Positions 1 to 7,982 of a stretch of 64,000 nt of DNA are shown here, one piece after another. How positions within the stretch are numbered: position 1 is the first letter of the stretch; every line of letters begins with the position of its first letter. A program made the position numbers and the translations under genes. This DNA is from Deltaproteobacteria bacterium (GTDB lineage Bacteria > Myxococcota_A > Polyangia > Polyangiales > JADJMO01): contig JACPFM010000069.1 of the NCBI GenBank assembly GCA_016182965.1, positions 17,337 through 81,336 on the forward strand, given 5' to 3'. The notes beneath the pieces were generated by a model. That model worked only from the letters and a program-made list of their open reading frames with translations, was not told the origin of the DNA and did not search any database.

Positions 1-350
1 CACTCCTCGAGCGGCGGCGCCACGTGGATCTCCACGAAGTGCGGGGCGATCAGCGCGCGGGCTCCCTCCCGCATCGACCGGTAGGGCGAGATCGCCGACA
101 CCAGGACGAAGACACCGTTCCGCTGCAGCAGGTGCGCGACGAACGCGATGCGGGCGACGTTGATCTCCCGGTCCTCGCGCGAATAGCCGAGGCCGCGCGA
201 CAGGTGCGTGCGGACCACGTCGCCGTCGAGCGACTCGACCTTCTTCCCTTCGCCGCGGAGCCGCGGCGCGACGGCCTCCGCGAGGGTGGACTTGCCGGCG
301 CCCGAGAGCCCGGTGAACCAGAGAACCGCGCCCGTTTCTGCCCGCGACAT
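1..350 (-). CDS. cysC: Adenylylsulfate (APS) kinase, 3' part missing
   Basis: Phosphorylates adenylylsulfate at the 3' hydroxyl to give PAPS, in cytosolic sulfate activation. Reading leftward from ATG at 350 the product begins MSRAETGAVLWFTGLSGAGK, with the P-loop GLSGAGKST at residues 14-22. It continues with the family blocks DGDVVRTHLSRGLGYSREDR, then NVARIAFVA and SAISPYRSMR. About 116 of the usual ~200 residues are present; the rest lies beyond the left edge. It is divergent from the XRE-cupin regulator, 61 nt apart, and belongs with the siroheme genes further right. Identification is firm; whether a CysN/D partner or a fused sulfurylase domain follows cannot be seen. Confidence 0.93.
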   Translation of the reverse strand, partial: MSRAETGAVLWFTGLSGAGKSTLAEAVAPRLRGEGKKVESLDGDVVRTHLSRGLGYSREDREINVARIAFVAHLLQRNGVFVLVSAISPYRSMREGARALIAPHFVEIHVAPPLEE

Positions 351-402
351 CGTGGTATCGTCCTGGTGGAAGTCTGGAGCCGTTCGAGATATCGACGCGG
401 CG

Positions 403-416
403 TCCGTTATTGTGGA
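403..416 (+). promoter_or_regulatory. Candidate operator/-10 box, copy 1 (TCCGTTATTGTGGA)
   Basis: TCCGTTATTGTGGA lies in the cysC/XRE divergent gap and overlaps the GTG chosen for the regulator. Twelve of its 14 bases recur as TCCGTCATTATGGA at 1127-1140, before the ABC transporter. Placement at both promoters suggests a shared site for the regulator; this is inference from two copies. Confidence 0.4.
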
Positions 417-1098
417 GGAAGCCTTGGCTGCACGCAAGGGGCAGGCGACCGCCCGCCGCGACTCGGAGACGACGGAGAGCGCCATCGCGGAGAAGGGGCG
501 CAAGGCGCGGGCGAAGGGCGCGGGCGGCGGCGACGACATCGGCGCAGCGGAGCTCGGGCGACGCGTGGCCGACAACCTGCGCGCCAAGCGGAAGGCGCGC
601 GGCATGTCGCTCGACGATCTCGCCGCGTCCTCGGGCGTCAGCCGCGCCGCGCTCTCGCAGATCGAGACCTACAAATCCACGCCGACGATCGGCCTGCTGT
701 GGAAGATCGCCGTCGGGCTGGGCGTCCCGTTCGCCGAGCTGGTCGGCGAGTCGCGGGGGAAGGTCTCGGTCTTGCGAAGGACGGACTCGACGATCCTCCG
801 GTCGCTCGACGGCAAGCTGGAGAGCCGTCCGCTCGCGCCGGTGGGCACGACGCCGCTGGTGGAGCTCTACGAGCTGCGACTCGCGCCGCGCTCGGGGCAC
901 GCCGCAGAGGCGCACGCGCGCGGCACCCACGAGGTGCTGGTCGTGCTGACCGGCGCGGCGCGGCTGCACGTCGACGGCGAGGCGCACGACCTCGCGCCCG
1001 GTGACTCCATCTGCTTCCCGGCCGATCGCCCGCACATCTACGAGAACCCCGGGGGCAGCGAGGCCCGCTACCTGAACCTCGTCGCCTACGAGCGCTGA
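412..1098 (+). CDS. XRE-family regulator with C-terminal cupin domain
   Basis: Two-domain transcription factor of 228 residues. A charged Lys/Arg-rich leader is followed by a Cro/CI helix-turn-helix at about residues 48-105 (RGMSLDDLAASSGVSRAALS then QIETYKSTPTIGLLWKIA). A small-molecule-binding cupin follows (HEVLVVLTGAARLHVDGEAH, then PGDSICFPADRPHIYENP). Such proteins commonly repress catabolic or assimilation genes and release DNA on binding a ligand. It sits between cysC and an ABC importer of the sulfonate/taurine type, so sulfur-source control is a reasonable guess. Start: GTG 412 was chosen, with TTG 424 equally possible; the open frame extends further upstream but would run through cysC. 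Ligand unknown. Confidence 0.85.
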   Translation: MEEALAARKGQATARRDSETTESAIAEKGRKARAKGAGGGDDIGAAELGRRVADNLRAKRKARGMSLDDLAASSGVSRAALSQIETYKSTPTIGLLWKIAVGLGVPFAELVGESRGKVSVLRRTDSTILRSLDGKLESRPLAPVGTTPLVELYELRLAPRSGHAAEAHARGTHEVLVVLTGAARLHVDGEAHDLAPGDSICFPADRPHIYENPGGSEARYLNLVAYER

Positions 1099-1108
1099 TC
1101 GGCGAGCT

Positions 1109-1150
1109 TTGACAACGCCGACCGGCTCCGTCATTATGGACCAGTGTCCA
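1109..1150 (+). promoter_or_regulatory. Sigma-70 promoter with overlapping palindrome
   Basis: TTGACA at 1109-1114 and CATTAT at 1132-1137 are separated by exactly 17 nt, the best housekeeping-type promoter in the window. Immediately after, the inverted repeat TGGACCAGTGTCCA (1137-1150) covers the expected start site and the GTG start codon at 1144. A repressor bound here would block initiation. The box at 1127-1140 overlaps the -10 and matches the one at 403-416. Confidence 0.65.
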
Positions 1151-2067
1151 TTTTGATGACGGCCGCCGCGATCGGGCTGCCCGCCGACGCCGTCGCGCGG
1201 CCTTCGCCTCGCGCCACGCGCCCGGGCGCCAGCACCTCGCTCGAGCGCGTGTCCTTCTCTTTCCAGACCGAGAAGGGCGCGCGGCTGGCGATCGAGAGCG
1301 CGAACCTGCACATCGAGGCCGGCGAGCTCGTCTGCCTGGTCGGCCCGTCCGGCAGCGGCAAGTCCACGATCCTGAACCTGATCGCCGGGCTGCTCGCGCC
1401 GACCGAGGGCCGCGTCCTCGAGAACGGCGCGCCGATCGACGGGCCCGGCCCCGCCCGCGCGATGGTGTTCCAGGACGCGGCGCTCTTCCCGTGGCTCACG
1501 CTGCGCGACAACGTCGAGTACCCGCTGCAGCTCGCCGGCACGCCGAAGGGGGAGCGACGCGCGCGCAGCGAGGAGCTCCTGCGCATGGTGCACCTGTGGC
1601 GCTTCGCGCAGTCCTTCCCGCACGAGCTGTCGGGCGGCATGCGTCAACGCGGCGCGATCGCGCGCGCGCTCGCCACCGATCCGGCGGTGCTCCTGATGGA
1701 CGAGCCGTTCGCCGCGCTCGACGCGCAGACGCGCGAGATCCTGCAGGGCGAGGTGGAGCGCATCTTCCTCGAGACGCGCAAGACCGTCGTGTTCGTCACG
1801 CACAACGTCCGCGAGGCGGTGCGCCTCGCCGATCGCATCGTGCTGATGGGCACGCGGCCGGGGCGCATCCTGCGCGACGTGATCATCGATCTGCCGCGCC
1901 CGCGCGCGGCGAACGACGAGCGGGTCGCGTGGTTCGCGGCGGACGTGGCGGGTGAGATCCGGAGCGAGGTCGAGAAGATCGCGAGGGAGGAGGCGGACGA
2001 TGCGTGGGTGGCTCCGGGGGGTCGTGTTCGCGTCGATCCTCGTCGGAACATGGGCGGCGGCATCTAG
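1144..2067 (+). CDS. ABC transporter ATP-binding protein, SsuB/TauB/NrtD type
   Basis: ATPase subunit of an importer, 307 residues. It shows Walker A GPSGSGKST (67-75), a Q-loop MVFQDAALFPW, signature LSGGMRQR and Walker B VLLMDEPFAALD, followed by the switch His in VTHNVREA. The LFPW/aromatic Q-loop neighbourhood and the paired single permease are typical of nitrate, sulfonate and taurine importers. GTG 1144 was taken as start because it lies 6 nt after the -10 CATTAT; ATG 1156 is an alternative. The end overlaps the permease by 68 nt. No substrate-binding protein is present in the window, so the substrate is inferred only from the cysC/siroheme neighbourhood. Confidence 0.88.
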   Translation: MSILMTAAAIGLPADAVARPSPRATRPGASTSLERVSFSFQTEKGARLAIESANLHIEAGELVCLVGPSGSGKSTILNLIAGLLAPTEGRVLENGAPIDGPGPARAMVFQDAALFPWLTLRDNVEYPLQLAGTPKGERRARSEELLRMVHLWRFAQSFPHELSGGMRQRGAIARALATDPAVLLMDEPFAALDAQTREILQGEVERIFLETRKTVVFVTHNVREAVRLADRIVLMGTRPGRILRDVIIDLPRPRAANDERVAWFAADVAGEIRSEVEKIAREEADDAWVAPGGRVRVDPRRNMGGGI

Positions 2068-2752
2068 CCTCGCCAACAGCCCGCTCCTCCCCGGCCCGAT
2101 CGCCGTCGGGCGGACGATCGCGGCCGCGCTGCGCGACGGCACCCTGCCGCGCGCGCTCGGCACCAGCCTGCTTCGTCTGCTCGTCGGCTACGCGGTGTCG
2201 CTCGGCTGCGGCGTGCTCCTCGGCGTCTCGCTCGCGCGGTCACCGAAGACGAAGTCGGCGATCGGTCCGCTGATCCTCGGGCTCAGCTCGGTGCCGTCGA
2301 TCTGCTGGCTGCCGCTCGCCATTCTCTGGTTCGGCCTCTCGGAGTGGGCGATCCAGACGGTGATCGTGCTCGGCGCGCTGCTGCCGATCGCGGTGGCGAC
2401 CGAGGGCGCCGTGCGCCACGTCCCGCCGCAGCTCATCCGCGCCGCGCGGACCATGGGCGCGCGCGGCCCGCGCTTGCTGTTCGGGGTCATGATCCCGGCG
2501 GCGTTCCCCGGCATCCTCTCGGGCGCCAAGCTCGGCTGGACGTTCGCGCTGCGCTCGCTGATGGCCGGCGAGTTGCTATTCGTATCCGGTGGCCTCGGTC
2601 AGCTGCTGGAGACGGGACGCGACATCGGTGACACCGCGTTGGTCCTGGCGATCATCGTGACGATCGTCGCGCTCGGGCGCGCGAGCGAGTGGCTCCTCTT
2701 CGGTCGTCTCGACCGCGAGGTCGGACGTCGTTGGGGAACAGAGGCGGCTTGA
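2000..2752 (+). CDS. ABC transporter permease, SsuC/TauC type
   Basis: Integral membrane permease of 250 residues with about six hydrophobic helices and the EAA-like cytoplasmic loop (ATEGAVRHVPPQLIRAARTM, then GARGPRLLFGVMIPAAFPGI). ATG 2000 is preceded by a strong Shine-Dalgarno GGGAGGAGG at 1985-1993, which decides this start over the longer open frame from 1952. It is translationally coupled to the ATPase gene, which ends at 2067, and is followed after 2 nt by cobA. The pair would form an aliphatic sulfonate, taurine or nitrate importer with a periplasmic binding protein encoded elsewhere. Confidence 0.87.
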   Translation: MRGWLRGVVFASILVGTWAAASSLANSPLLPGPIAVGRTIAAALRDGTLPRALGTSLLRLLVGYAVSLGCGVLLGVSLARSPKTKSAIGPLILGLSSVPSICWLPLAILWFGLSEWAIQTVIVLGALLPIAVATEGAVRHVPPQLIRAARTMGARGPRLLFGVMIPAAFPGILSGAKLGWTFALRSLMAGELLFVSGGLGQLLETGRDIGDTALVLAIIVTIVALGRASEWLLFGRLDREVGRRWGTEAA

Positions 2753-2754
2753 TC

Positions 2755-3549
2755 ATGGCGAAGCGACGAACCGGGCACGGCAAGGTGTGGTTGGTGGGTG
2801 CCGGCCCCGGCGATCCCGAGCTGCTCACGCTCAAGGCCGTCCGCGCGCTCTCCGAGGCCGACGTGGTGGCCTACGACGAGCTCATCTCCGAGGAGATCCT
2901 CGCGCTCGCCCCGGCGCACGCCGAGCGGATCGCCGTCGGCCGTCGCGCCAACGGCTGCCGTCATCACGACGAGAAGATCCACCCCGCGGTGATCGCCCGC
3001 GCGCGCGCCGGCGACGTGGTGGTGCGGCTGAAGGGCGGCGATCCGCTGGTCTTCGGGCGCGGCGGCGAGGAGGCCGAGGAGCTCGCGAGCGCGGGGGTCC
3101 CGTTCGAGATCGTGCCGGGCATCTCCGCCGCGCTCGGCGCCGCGGCGGCGAGCGGGATCCCGCTGACCCACCGCGGGGCCGCGTCCTCGGTGACCTTCGC
3201 CACGGCGCACGCCGCCCACGGCGACGGCGATCCGAAGCTCGCGACCACGGTGCCGATCACCGGCACGATCGTCCTCTACATGGGTCTCGGTCGCCTCGCC
3301 GAGACCGCGGCGTCGCTCGTCGCGGCGGGTCGTGCGCCGGAGACGCCGGTGGCCGTGATCGCGCACGCGACCCGCGCGACCGAGCGAAAGGTGATCGGGA
3401 CGCTGGCGACCATCGCCGACGAGGTCGCGCGCGCCGCGCTCCCGGCGCCGGCGCTGATCGTCGTCGGCGAGGTGGTCGGCCGGGCGGTCGAGAGCCCTCT
3501 CGCCGAGGTGCTCGCCGAGACAGGCGCGCGCCTCCGTAGGGCGGGCTGA
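2755..3549 (+). CDS. cobA: Uroporphyrinogen-III C-methyltransferase
   Basis: SAM-dependent methylation of uroporphyrinogen III at C2 and C7 to precorrin-2, the first step to siroheme and cobalamin. The 264 residues contain the family signatures GAGPGDPELLTLKA near the start, VRLKGGDPLVFGRGGEE in the middle, GISAALGAAAASGIPLTHRG, and the closing IVVGEVV. It is a stand-alone SUMT, without the fused CysG N-domain. ATG 2755 lies 2 nt after the permease stop, so it is in the ABC operon. Together with the precorrin-2 dehydrogenase at 4350-4934 it makes siroheme, the cofactor of sulfite (or nitrite) reductase, fitting cysC at the left edge. Confidence 0.95.
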   Translation: MAKRRTGHGKVWLVGAGPGDPELLTLKAVRALSEADVVAYDELISEEILALAPAHAERIAVGRRANGCRHHDEKIHPAVIARARAGDVVVRLKGGDPLVFGRGGEEAEELASAGVPFEIVPGISAALGAAAASGIPLTHRGAASSVTFATAHAAHGDGDPKLATTVPITGTIVLYMGLGRLAETAASLVAAGRAPETPVAVIAHATRATERKVIGTLATIADEVARAALPAPALIVVGEVVGRAVESPLAEVLAETGARLRRAG

Positions 3550-3562
3550 TACGCTCGGCGCC

Positions 3563-4381
3563 GTGTGCACCATCATCGCCCTGCACCGCGTTCGCGACGA
3601 TGCGCCGCTGGTGATCGCCGCCAACCGCGACGAGTTCTACGCGCGCGCGTCGAGCGGCCCGCAGGTGCTCGATCCGGCGTTCGGGATCGTCGGCGGACGC
3701 GACGAGCAGGCGAAGGGCACCTGGCTCGGCGTGCGCCCGCCGCACGGCGACGCGCCGCACGGGCTGGTCGTCGCCGTCACCAATCAGCGCACGCTCGCGC
3801 CGCCCGATCCGAGCCGCCACTCGCGCGGCGAGCTGGTGCTCGAGGCGCTGCGGCGCGGGAACGTCGCCGCGATCGACGCGTTCCTCTCCGGGATCGACGC
3901 GCGGCGCTACAACCCCTTCAACCTCCTCTACGGCGACGGCCTCGGCCTGCACGTCGCCTACGCGCGCGACGAGCCGCGGATCACCATCGAGGCGTACGAA
4001 CCCGGCGTGGTGGTGCTGGCGAACGATCGGGTCGGTGCGCCGGAGTACCCGAAGACCCGGCGCGCGGAGGCGCTCGTACGGCCGTGGCTGGACGCGCCGC
4101 TACCCGAGCTGCGCCAGCGCCTCCGCGCCGCGCTCGCCGATCACGAGAAGCCGGACGCGGTCTCCGGCGCCTCGATCCCGTGGTTCGGCGAGGAGCTGCT
4201 GCGCGAGCTGCAGGCGCTGTGCATCCACTCGCCGATGTACGGGACGCGGTCGTCGACGATCGTGGTGCTCGGCCGCGCGTCCGGTGAGGATCGCGTCCTC
4301 GGCTACGAGCACGCCGAGGGCCCGCCATGCACCGCGGCGTTCGCCGACTTCACGCACCTCGCGGCTTCGTCTCGCCGCTGA
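3563..4381 (+). CDS. NRDE family protein (TANGO2-like)
   Basis: 272 residues opening MCTIIALHRV with the diagnostic AANRDEFYARAS at about 19-30. The N-terminal Cys resembles an Ntn-hydrolase nucleophile. TANGO2 relatives have been linked to heme or lipid handling, but no bacterial function is firmly established and none is asserted here. GTG 3563 is 7 nt downstream of TACGCT (3550-3555), consistent with a leaderless transcript. The 3' end overlaps the convergent siroheme gene by 32 nt. Confidence 0.85.
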   Translation: MCTIIALHRVRDDAPLVIAANRDEFYARASSGPQVLDPAFGIVGGRDEQAKGTWLGVRPPHGDAPHGLVVAVTNQRTLAPPDPSRHSRGELVLEALRRGNVAAIDAFLSGIDARRYNPFNLLYGDGLGLHVAYARDEPRITIEAYEPGVVVLANDRVGAPEYPKTRRAEALVRPWLDAPLPELRQRLRAALADHEKPDAVSGASIPWFGEELLRELQALCIHSPMYGTRSSTIVVLGRASGEDRVLGYEHAEGPPCTAAFADFTHLAASSRR

Positions 4382-4934
4382 TCGGCTCGGCGATCGCGCG
4401 CACCAGCTCGGCGAAGCGCTCGCCCATGGGCGTGCCCTCCGCCTTCCAACGGGTGCGGAGCGCGCGCGCGGCGACGATCCAGCGCTCCTCCGGCAGCGCC
4501 GACTCGAGCACGACGCGGAGCAGGCGCGACAGCGCGGGCAGCTCGCCGGAAGACGAGATCGCCACGAGGAACGGCGGACGCCGCAGCACCGCGCCGAAGA
4601 ACGCGGAGGCGTTCGGCGGATCGTCGACCGCGTTGCAGAACAGGCGGCGCGCCTCGGCCGCCGCGGCGATCGCGCGGTTGACCTGCGTGTCGTTGGTCGC
4701 GGCGATCACCAGCCACGCGCCGTCGAGATCGGAGTCCGCGAACGCGCGCCGCACGAGCGCGATCTCCCCGCGCTCCGCGAGCGCGCCGACCTCGGCGGTC
4801 GCCTCCTGCGCGACGACGAGCACATCGGCGCCGGCGGCGCACAGCTCGCCGATCTTCCGCGCGCCGACGCTGCCCGCGCCGACCACCACGACGCGGCGTC
4901 CGTTCAGCCGGAGAAACAACGGGTAGAGGTCCAT
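4350..4934 (-). CDS. Precorrin-2 dehydrogenase (CysG N-domain/Met8 type)
   Basis: NAD-dependent oxidation of precorrin-2 to sirohydrochlorin, possibly with ferrochelatase activity. The 194 residues start MDLYPLFLRLNGRRVVVVGA, with the Rossmann motif GAGSVGARKI. They continue with NAVDDPPNASAFFGAVLRRP (the conserved NxxDxxxxxxFxxP region) and FLVAISSSGELPALSRLLR. The size equals the free-standing CysG N-terminal half, complementing the stand-alone cobA. Its start is 23 nt from the divergent egtD open frame; its 3' end runs 32 nt into the NRDE gene. Confidence 0.92.
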   Translation of the reverse strand: MDLYPLFLRLNGRRVVVVGAGSVGARKIGELCAAGADVLVVAQEATAEVGALAERGEIALVRRAFADSDLDGAWLVIAATNDTQVNRAIAAAAEARRLFCNAVDDPPNASAFFGAVLRRPPFLVAISSSGELPALSRLLRVVLESALPEERWIVAARALRTRWKAEGTPMGERFAELVRAIAEPISGETKPRGA

Positions 4935-4957
4935 GCATTCCTGCGAGGGGCGAGCGC

Positions 4958-6031
4958 GTGTTGGCGAGCGGCGCGAGGCGCGTCCGAGGCGACAATGCTA
5001 GCGAGCGCGCCGCGACCTCGCGACCTCGACCTGCGGCCGGGCATCGACCGTTCAAGGTCAGGCTCGGATCGCACGTGTACACCGCTCGCCCGCTGCCCGC
5101 GCTCGTCCACGACCTCCGTCGTGGCTTCGCCGCGCGTCCGCGGACGGTGCCGTCGAAGTGGTTCTACGACGAGGCCGGCTCCGCGCTGTTCGATGCGATC
5201 TGCGAGCTGCCGGAGTACTACCTCACGCGCGCCGAGCGCGCGATCCTCGAGCGCCACGCCGACGACATCGTAGCGTCCGCCGCGCCCGACGAGCTGCTCG
5301 AGATCGGCAGCGGCATGGCGCGCAAGACCGGCGTGCTGCTCGGCGCGATCACGCGTCGGACGGGGCACGCGCGCTACGTGCCGCTCGACATCTCCGCCGC
5401 GGCGCTCGAGGGCTCGGCCCGCTCGATCCGCGCGGTCGTCCCCGGGGTGGCGGTCGATCCGCTGATCGGCGACTTCGAGCGCGATCTGCCGAAGCTCGCG
5501 CTCTCTCCGCTCTCGCGTCGACGCATGTGGGCGCTGCTCGGCAGCACGATCGGCAACCTCGACGAGCGCGCCGCGCCGCAGCTGCTCGCGTCGATCGCCG
5601 CGCGCATGCGGCCGGGTGACACCTTCCTGGTCGGGATGGACCTGGTGAAGGACGTCACCGTCCTCCAGCGTGCCTACGACGACGCGGCGGGCGTCACCGC
5701 GCGGTTCAACAAGAACATGCTCGCGGTGATCAACCGCGGCGCCCAGGCCGACTTCGATCTCGACGCGTGGACGCACCGCGCCCGGTACGACGCGGCGCGC
5801 GCGCGCATCGAGATGCACCTCGAGTCCGACCGCCCGCAGCGCGTGCGGCTCCGCGCGCTCGGCGCCACGGTGGCGTTCGAGCGAGGCGAGCGCATCCTCA
5901 CCGAGATCAGCCGGAAGTTCACGCATGAGACCGCCGCCTCGACCCTGCGCGACGGCGGGATGCGGCTCGTCTCGTGGTTTCCGGCGGCCGACGACGGCTT
6001 CGCGCTCGCGCTCGCGGAGGCCGCGCGATGA
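4958..6031 (+). CDS. egtD: L-histidine N-alpha-methyltransferase (EgtD)
   Basis: Trimethylates histidine to hercynine, the first step of ergothioneine synthesis. Signatures are VPSKWFYDEAGSALFDAICE, LPEYYLTRAERAIL, the SAM site LLEIGSGMARKTGVLL, LLGSTIGNL, RFNKNMLAVINR and the C-terminal TEISRKFT. The open frame gives 357 residues from GTG 4958; the family is usually near 320, so an internal GTG at 5075 (318 residues) may be the true start. No EgtB sulfoxide synthase is adjacent. The stop overlaps the next ATG by 4 nt (ATGA), indicating translational coupling. Confidence 0.93.
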   Translation: MLASGARRVRGDNASERAATSRPRPAAGHRPFKVRLGSHVYTARPLPALVHDLRRGFAARPRTVPSKWFYDEAGSALFDAICELPEYYLTRAERAILERHADDIVASAAPDELLEIGSGMARKTGVLLGAITRRTGHARYVPLDISAAALEGSARSIRAVVPGVAVDPLIGDFERDLPKLALSPLSRRRMWALLGSTIGNLDERAAPQLLASIAARMRPGDTFLVGMDLVKDVTVLQRAYDDAAGVTARFNKNMLAVINRGAQADFDLDAWTHRARYDAARARIEMHLESDRPQRVRLRALGATVAFERGERILTEISRKFTHETAASTLRDGGMRLVSWFPAADDGFALALAEAAR

Positions 6032-6615
6032 CCGAAATCCCCTCGGCGACCGGCGCCGCCTTTCACGAGCTCCTCGGGGTCGCCCGCGCGATGGGCGACG
6101 ACGGCTGGACGCGCGCGCTCTCGCCCGACACGCGGGCGGCGCTCTCGGCCTCCGCCGACGCCCTGTTCCCCGACGAGCTCTTCCTCGAGGCGCTCGTCGC
6201 GGCGGACGACGCGCTGGCCGGCGGCAGCGGCGCGCTTGCGACCGCGGTGGGGCGCGCGCGCGCCGACGCGCTCGTCGGACCGGCGGCCCCTTCCCTCGGC
6301 GGCGATCCGTTCCGCTTCCTCAAGGAAGCCGCGAGCCTCTTCTACGAGCGCCGCACCAACTACGGCGCGGCGAGCGTGGAGCTCGTCCCGAGAAAGGCGA
6401 TCCTGCGCCTGGTGGTCTCCGAGGCGCTCGCGCGCCGCCTCGGCGCGCGGAATCGGGGCCCGTTGCTCGCCGGCGCGTTCCTCGAGCGCGGCGTGGAGCT
6501 GGTCTCCGGCACCACGCAGGCGGCGCGCTACATCGGTCACGCGCCCCGCATCGACACGCGCTTCGAGCGCCCGATGGTCAACCTGATGTTCGAGTTCGAT
6601 CTCGACGAGAGCTGA
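6028..6615 (+). CDS. Uncharacterised protein, possibly DUF2378-like
   Basis: 195 residues, not confidently recognised. It is mostly helical, soluble, with no signal peptide. The C-terminal half (RRTNYGAASVELVPRKAILR, then GAFLERGVELVSGTTQAARY) has the general shape of the myxobacterial paralogue family DUF2378/TIGR02265, but this rests on resemblance only. ATG 6028 overlaps the egtD stop as ATGA and was preferred over an upstream in-frame ATG inside egtD. Coupling to egtD suggests co-expression. It ends 4 nt before the convergent arfB. Confidence 0.7.
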   Translation: MTEIPSATGAAFHELLGVARAMGDDGWTRALSPDTRAALSASADALFPDELFLEALVAADDALAGGSGALATAVGRARADALVGPAAPSLGGDPFRFLKEAASLFYERRTNYGAASVELVPRKAILRLVVSEALARRLGARNRGPLLAGAFLERGVELVSGTTQAARYIGHAPRIDTRFERPMVNLMFEFDLDES

Positions 6616-6619
6616 GCGG

Positions 6620-7048
6620 TCAGTCCTCGCCGCCACCGCGGCGCAGCGCCTTGGTCCTGGCCGTGCGCTGCTTCTCGCTCAGCCGCCGCTCGACGCTGCC
6701 GCGGCTCGGCTTCGTCGGCCGCCGCTTCTTCGGCTCGACGAGCGCGGCGGCGATGAGCGCCCGCACCTTTTCGCGCGCGTCTTCGAGGTTGCGCCCCTGA
6801 TCGCGCGTGAGCTGGCTCGTGATCATCAGGCGATCGTCGGCGTCGCGGCGCGTCGCCGTCGCGGCCCGCAGGCGCTGCCAGGCGCCGGGCGACAAGCCGC
6901 TCACCTGCCCGAGATCGACCCGCAGCTCCACCTTCGACGACACCTTGTTGACGTTCTGCCCTCCGGGGCCGCTCGCGCGGACCGCCCGCACCTCGAGGGC
7001 GGCTTCGGGCACGATCACCCCGGGGGCGACGACGATCGGATCTGCCAC
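6620..7048 (-). CDS. arfB: Alternative ribosome-rescue factor / peptidyl-tRNA hydrolase ArfB
   Basis: Releases nascent chains from ribosomes stalled without a stop codon. The 142-residue product has the catalytic GGQ in VRASGPGGQNVNKVSSKVEL (about residues 23-42) followed by the release-factor domain 3 fold. It ends in the basic tail typical of ArfB (KKRRPTKPSRGSVERRLSEK, then QRTARTKALRR), which occupies the empty mRNA channel. The length matches the family (~140). It is a monocistronic unit, convergent with the gene ending at 6615 and divergent from the FKBP gene. Confidence 0.94.
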   Translation of the reverse strand: MADPIVVAPGVIVPEAALEVRAVRASGPGGQNVNKVSSKVELRVDLGQVSGLSPGAWQRLRAATATRRDADDRLMITSQLTRDQGRNLEDAREKVRALIAAALVEPKKRRPTKPSRGSVERRLSEKQRTARTKALRRGGGED

Positions 7049-7095
7049 GGCGGCGCAGCGTAGACGTTCGGGCGTCCGCGCGTTAGAGCGGGCTC

Positions 7096-7419
7096 ATGCT
7101 CGAAGTCGTCGATCTCGTCGTGGGTCAGGGGGCCGAGGCGACCGCCGGCCACCAGGTGAGCGTCCACTACACCGGCACGCTCACCAACGGGAAGAAGTTC
7201 GACAGCTCGCTCGATCGCGGGCGGCCCTTCAGCTTCAAGCTGGGCGCCGGCCAGGTCATCAAGGGCTGGGACCAGGGCGTCGCCGGCATGAAGGTCGGCG
7301 GCAAGCGCAAGCTCACCATCCCGCCCGAGCTCGCCTACGGCAGTCAGTCGGTCGGCGGCGGTCTGATTCCCCCGAACTCGACCCTCGTCTTCGAGGTCGA
7401 GCTCCTCGGCGTCTCGTGA
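7096..7419 (+). CDS. FKBP-type peptidyl-prolyl isomerase, cytoplasmic
   Basis: A minimal single-domain FKBP of 107 residues, opening MLEVVDLVVGQGAEATAGHQ and continuing VSVHYTGTLTNGKKFDSSLD. The active-site and hydrophobic-pocket residues of the family are present (Y, F, D, the VIKGWD box, and GGLIPPNSTLVFEVELL). No signal peptide, so cytosolic. ATG 7096 is 6 nt after TAGAGC. The next gene, 8 nt downstream, is a secreted paralogue, so one operon supplies an inside and an outside isomerase. Confidence 0.95.
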   Translation: MLEVVDLVVGQGAEATAGHQVSVHYTGTLTNGKKFDSSLDRGRPFSFKLGAGQVIKGWDQGVAGMKVGGKRKLTIPPELAYGSQSVGGGLIPPNSTLVFEVELLGVS

Positions 7420-7427
7420 GGTCGATC

Positions 7428-7898
7428 ATGCGCGCGCTCCTCGCTAGCTTCGTCCTGGTCTCGGCGTTCGGCTGCAGCCGCGTCGTCGAGCCCGATCCCA
7501 CCTCCCGCGATCAGGCCGCCGCGCCCAAGCCGATCATCCCGCTCGTGGCCTCCGCCGCCCCGGCGCAGCAGGCCACCGAGCTGCAGAAGATCGACATCAA
7601 GGTCGGCGACGGCGCGCTGGCCGCCAAGGGCTCGCGCATCCAGGTGCACTACACGGGCACCCTGACCGACGGCTCCAAGTTCGACAGCTCGGTCGATCGG
7701 GGCCAGCCGTTCACCTTCACGCTCGGCCAGGGCGAGGTCATCAAGGGCTGGGACGAGGGCTTCACCGGCATGAAGGTCGGCGGCAAGCGCAAGCTGATCA
7801 TCCCTTACAAGATGGCCTACGGCGAAGCCGGCCGTCCCCCGAAGATCCCGCCGAAGTCGACGCTGATCTTCGAGGTCGAGCTGCTCGGCGTCGAGTGA
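7428..7898 (+). CDS. FKBP-type peptidyl-prolyl isomerase lipoprotein
   Basis: 156 residues: a lipoprotein signal MRALLASFVLVSAFGCSRVV (predicted lipidated Cys at 16), an Ala/Pro linker, then a full FKBP domain closely matching the preceding gene (VHYTGTLTDGSKFDSSVDRG, GEVIKGWDEGF, GGKRKLIIPYKMAYG, IFEVELLGVE). Predicted periplasmic face of a membrane, assisting prolyl isomerisation of exported proteins. ATG 7428 was chosen because the signal peptide begins there; the open frame extends upstream through the first FKBP gene without support. The pair looks like a tandem duplication with one copy re-targeted. Confidence 0.93.
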   Translation: MRALLASFVLVSAFGCSRVVEPDPTSRDQAAAPKPIIPLVASAAPAQQATELQKIDIKVGDGALAAKGSRIQVHYTGTLTDGSKFDSSVDRGQPFTFTLGQGEVIKGWDEGFTGMKVGGKRKLIIPYKMAYGEAGRPPKIPPKSTLIFEVELLGVE

Positions 7899-7982
7899 CC
7901 GGCCGGCCCGTCGGCCGACCCCGCCCCCCCGAAGACGTGCGCCCTCCCGCCTCCGCGCAGACGGGTGTAGCCTCTCGGCCCG

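Noticed and set aside
7899..7982. GC-rich hairpin after the FKBP lipoprotein as terminator
   Set aside because: The stem is imperfect, lacks a T-run and such stems are expected often at this base composition.
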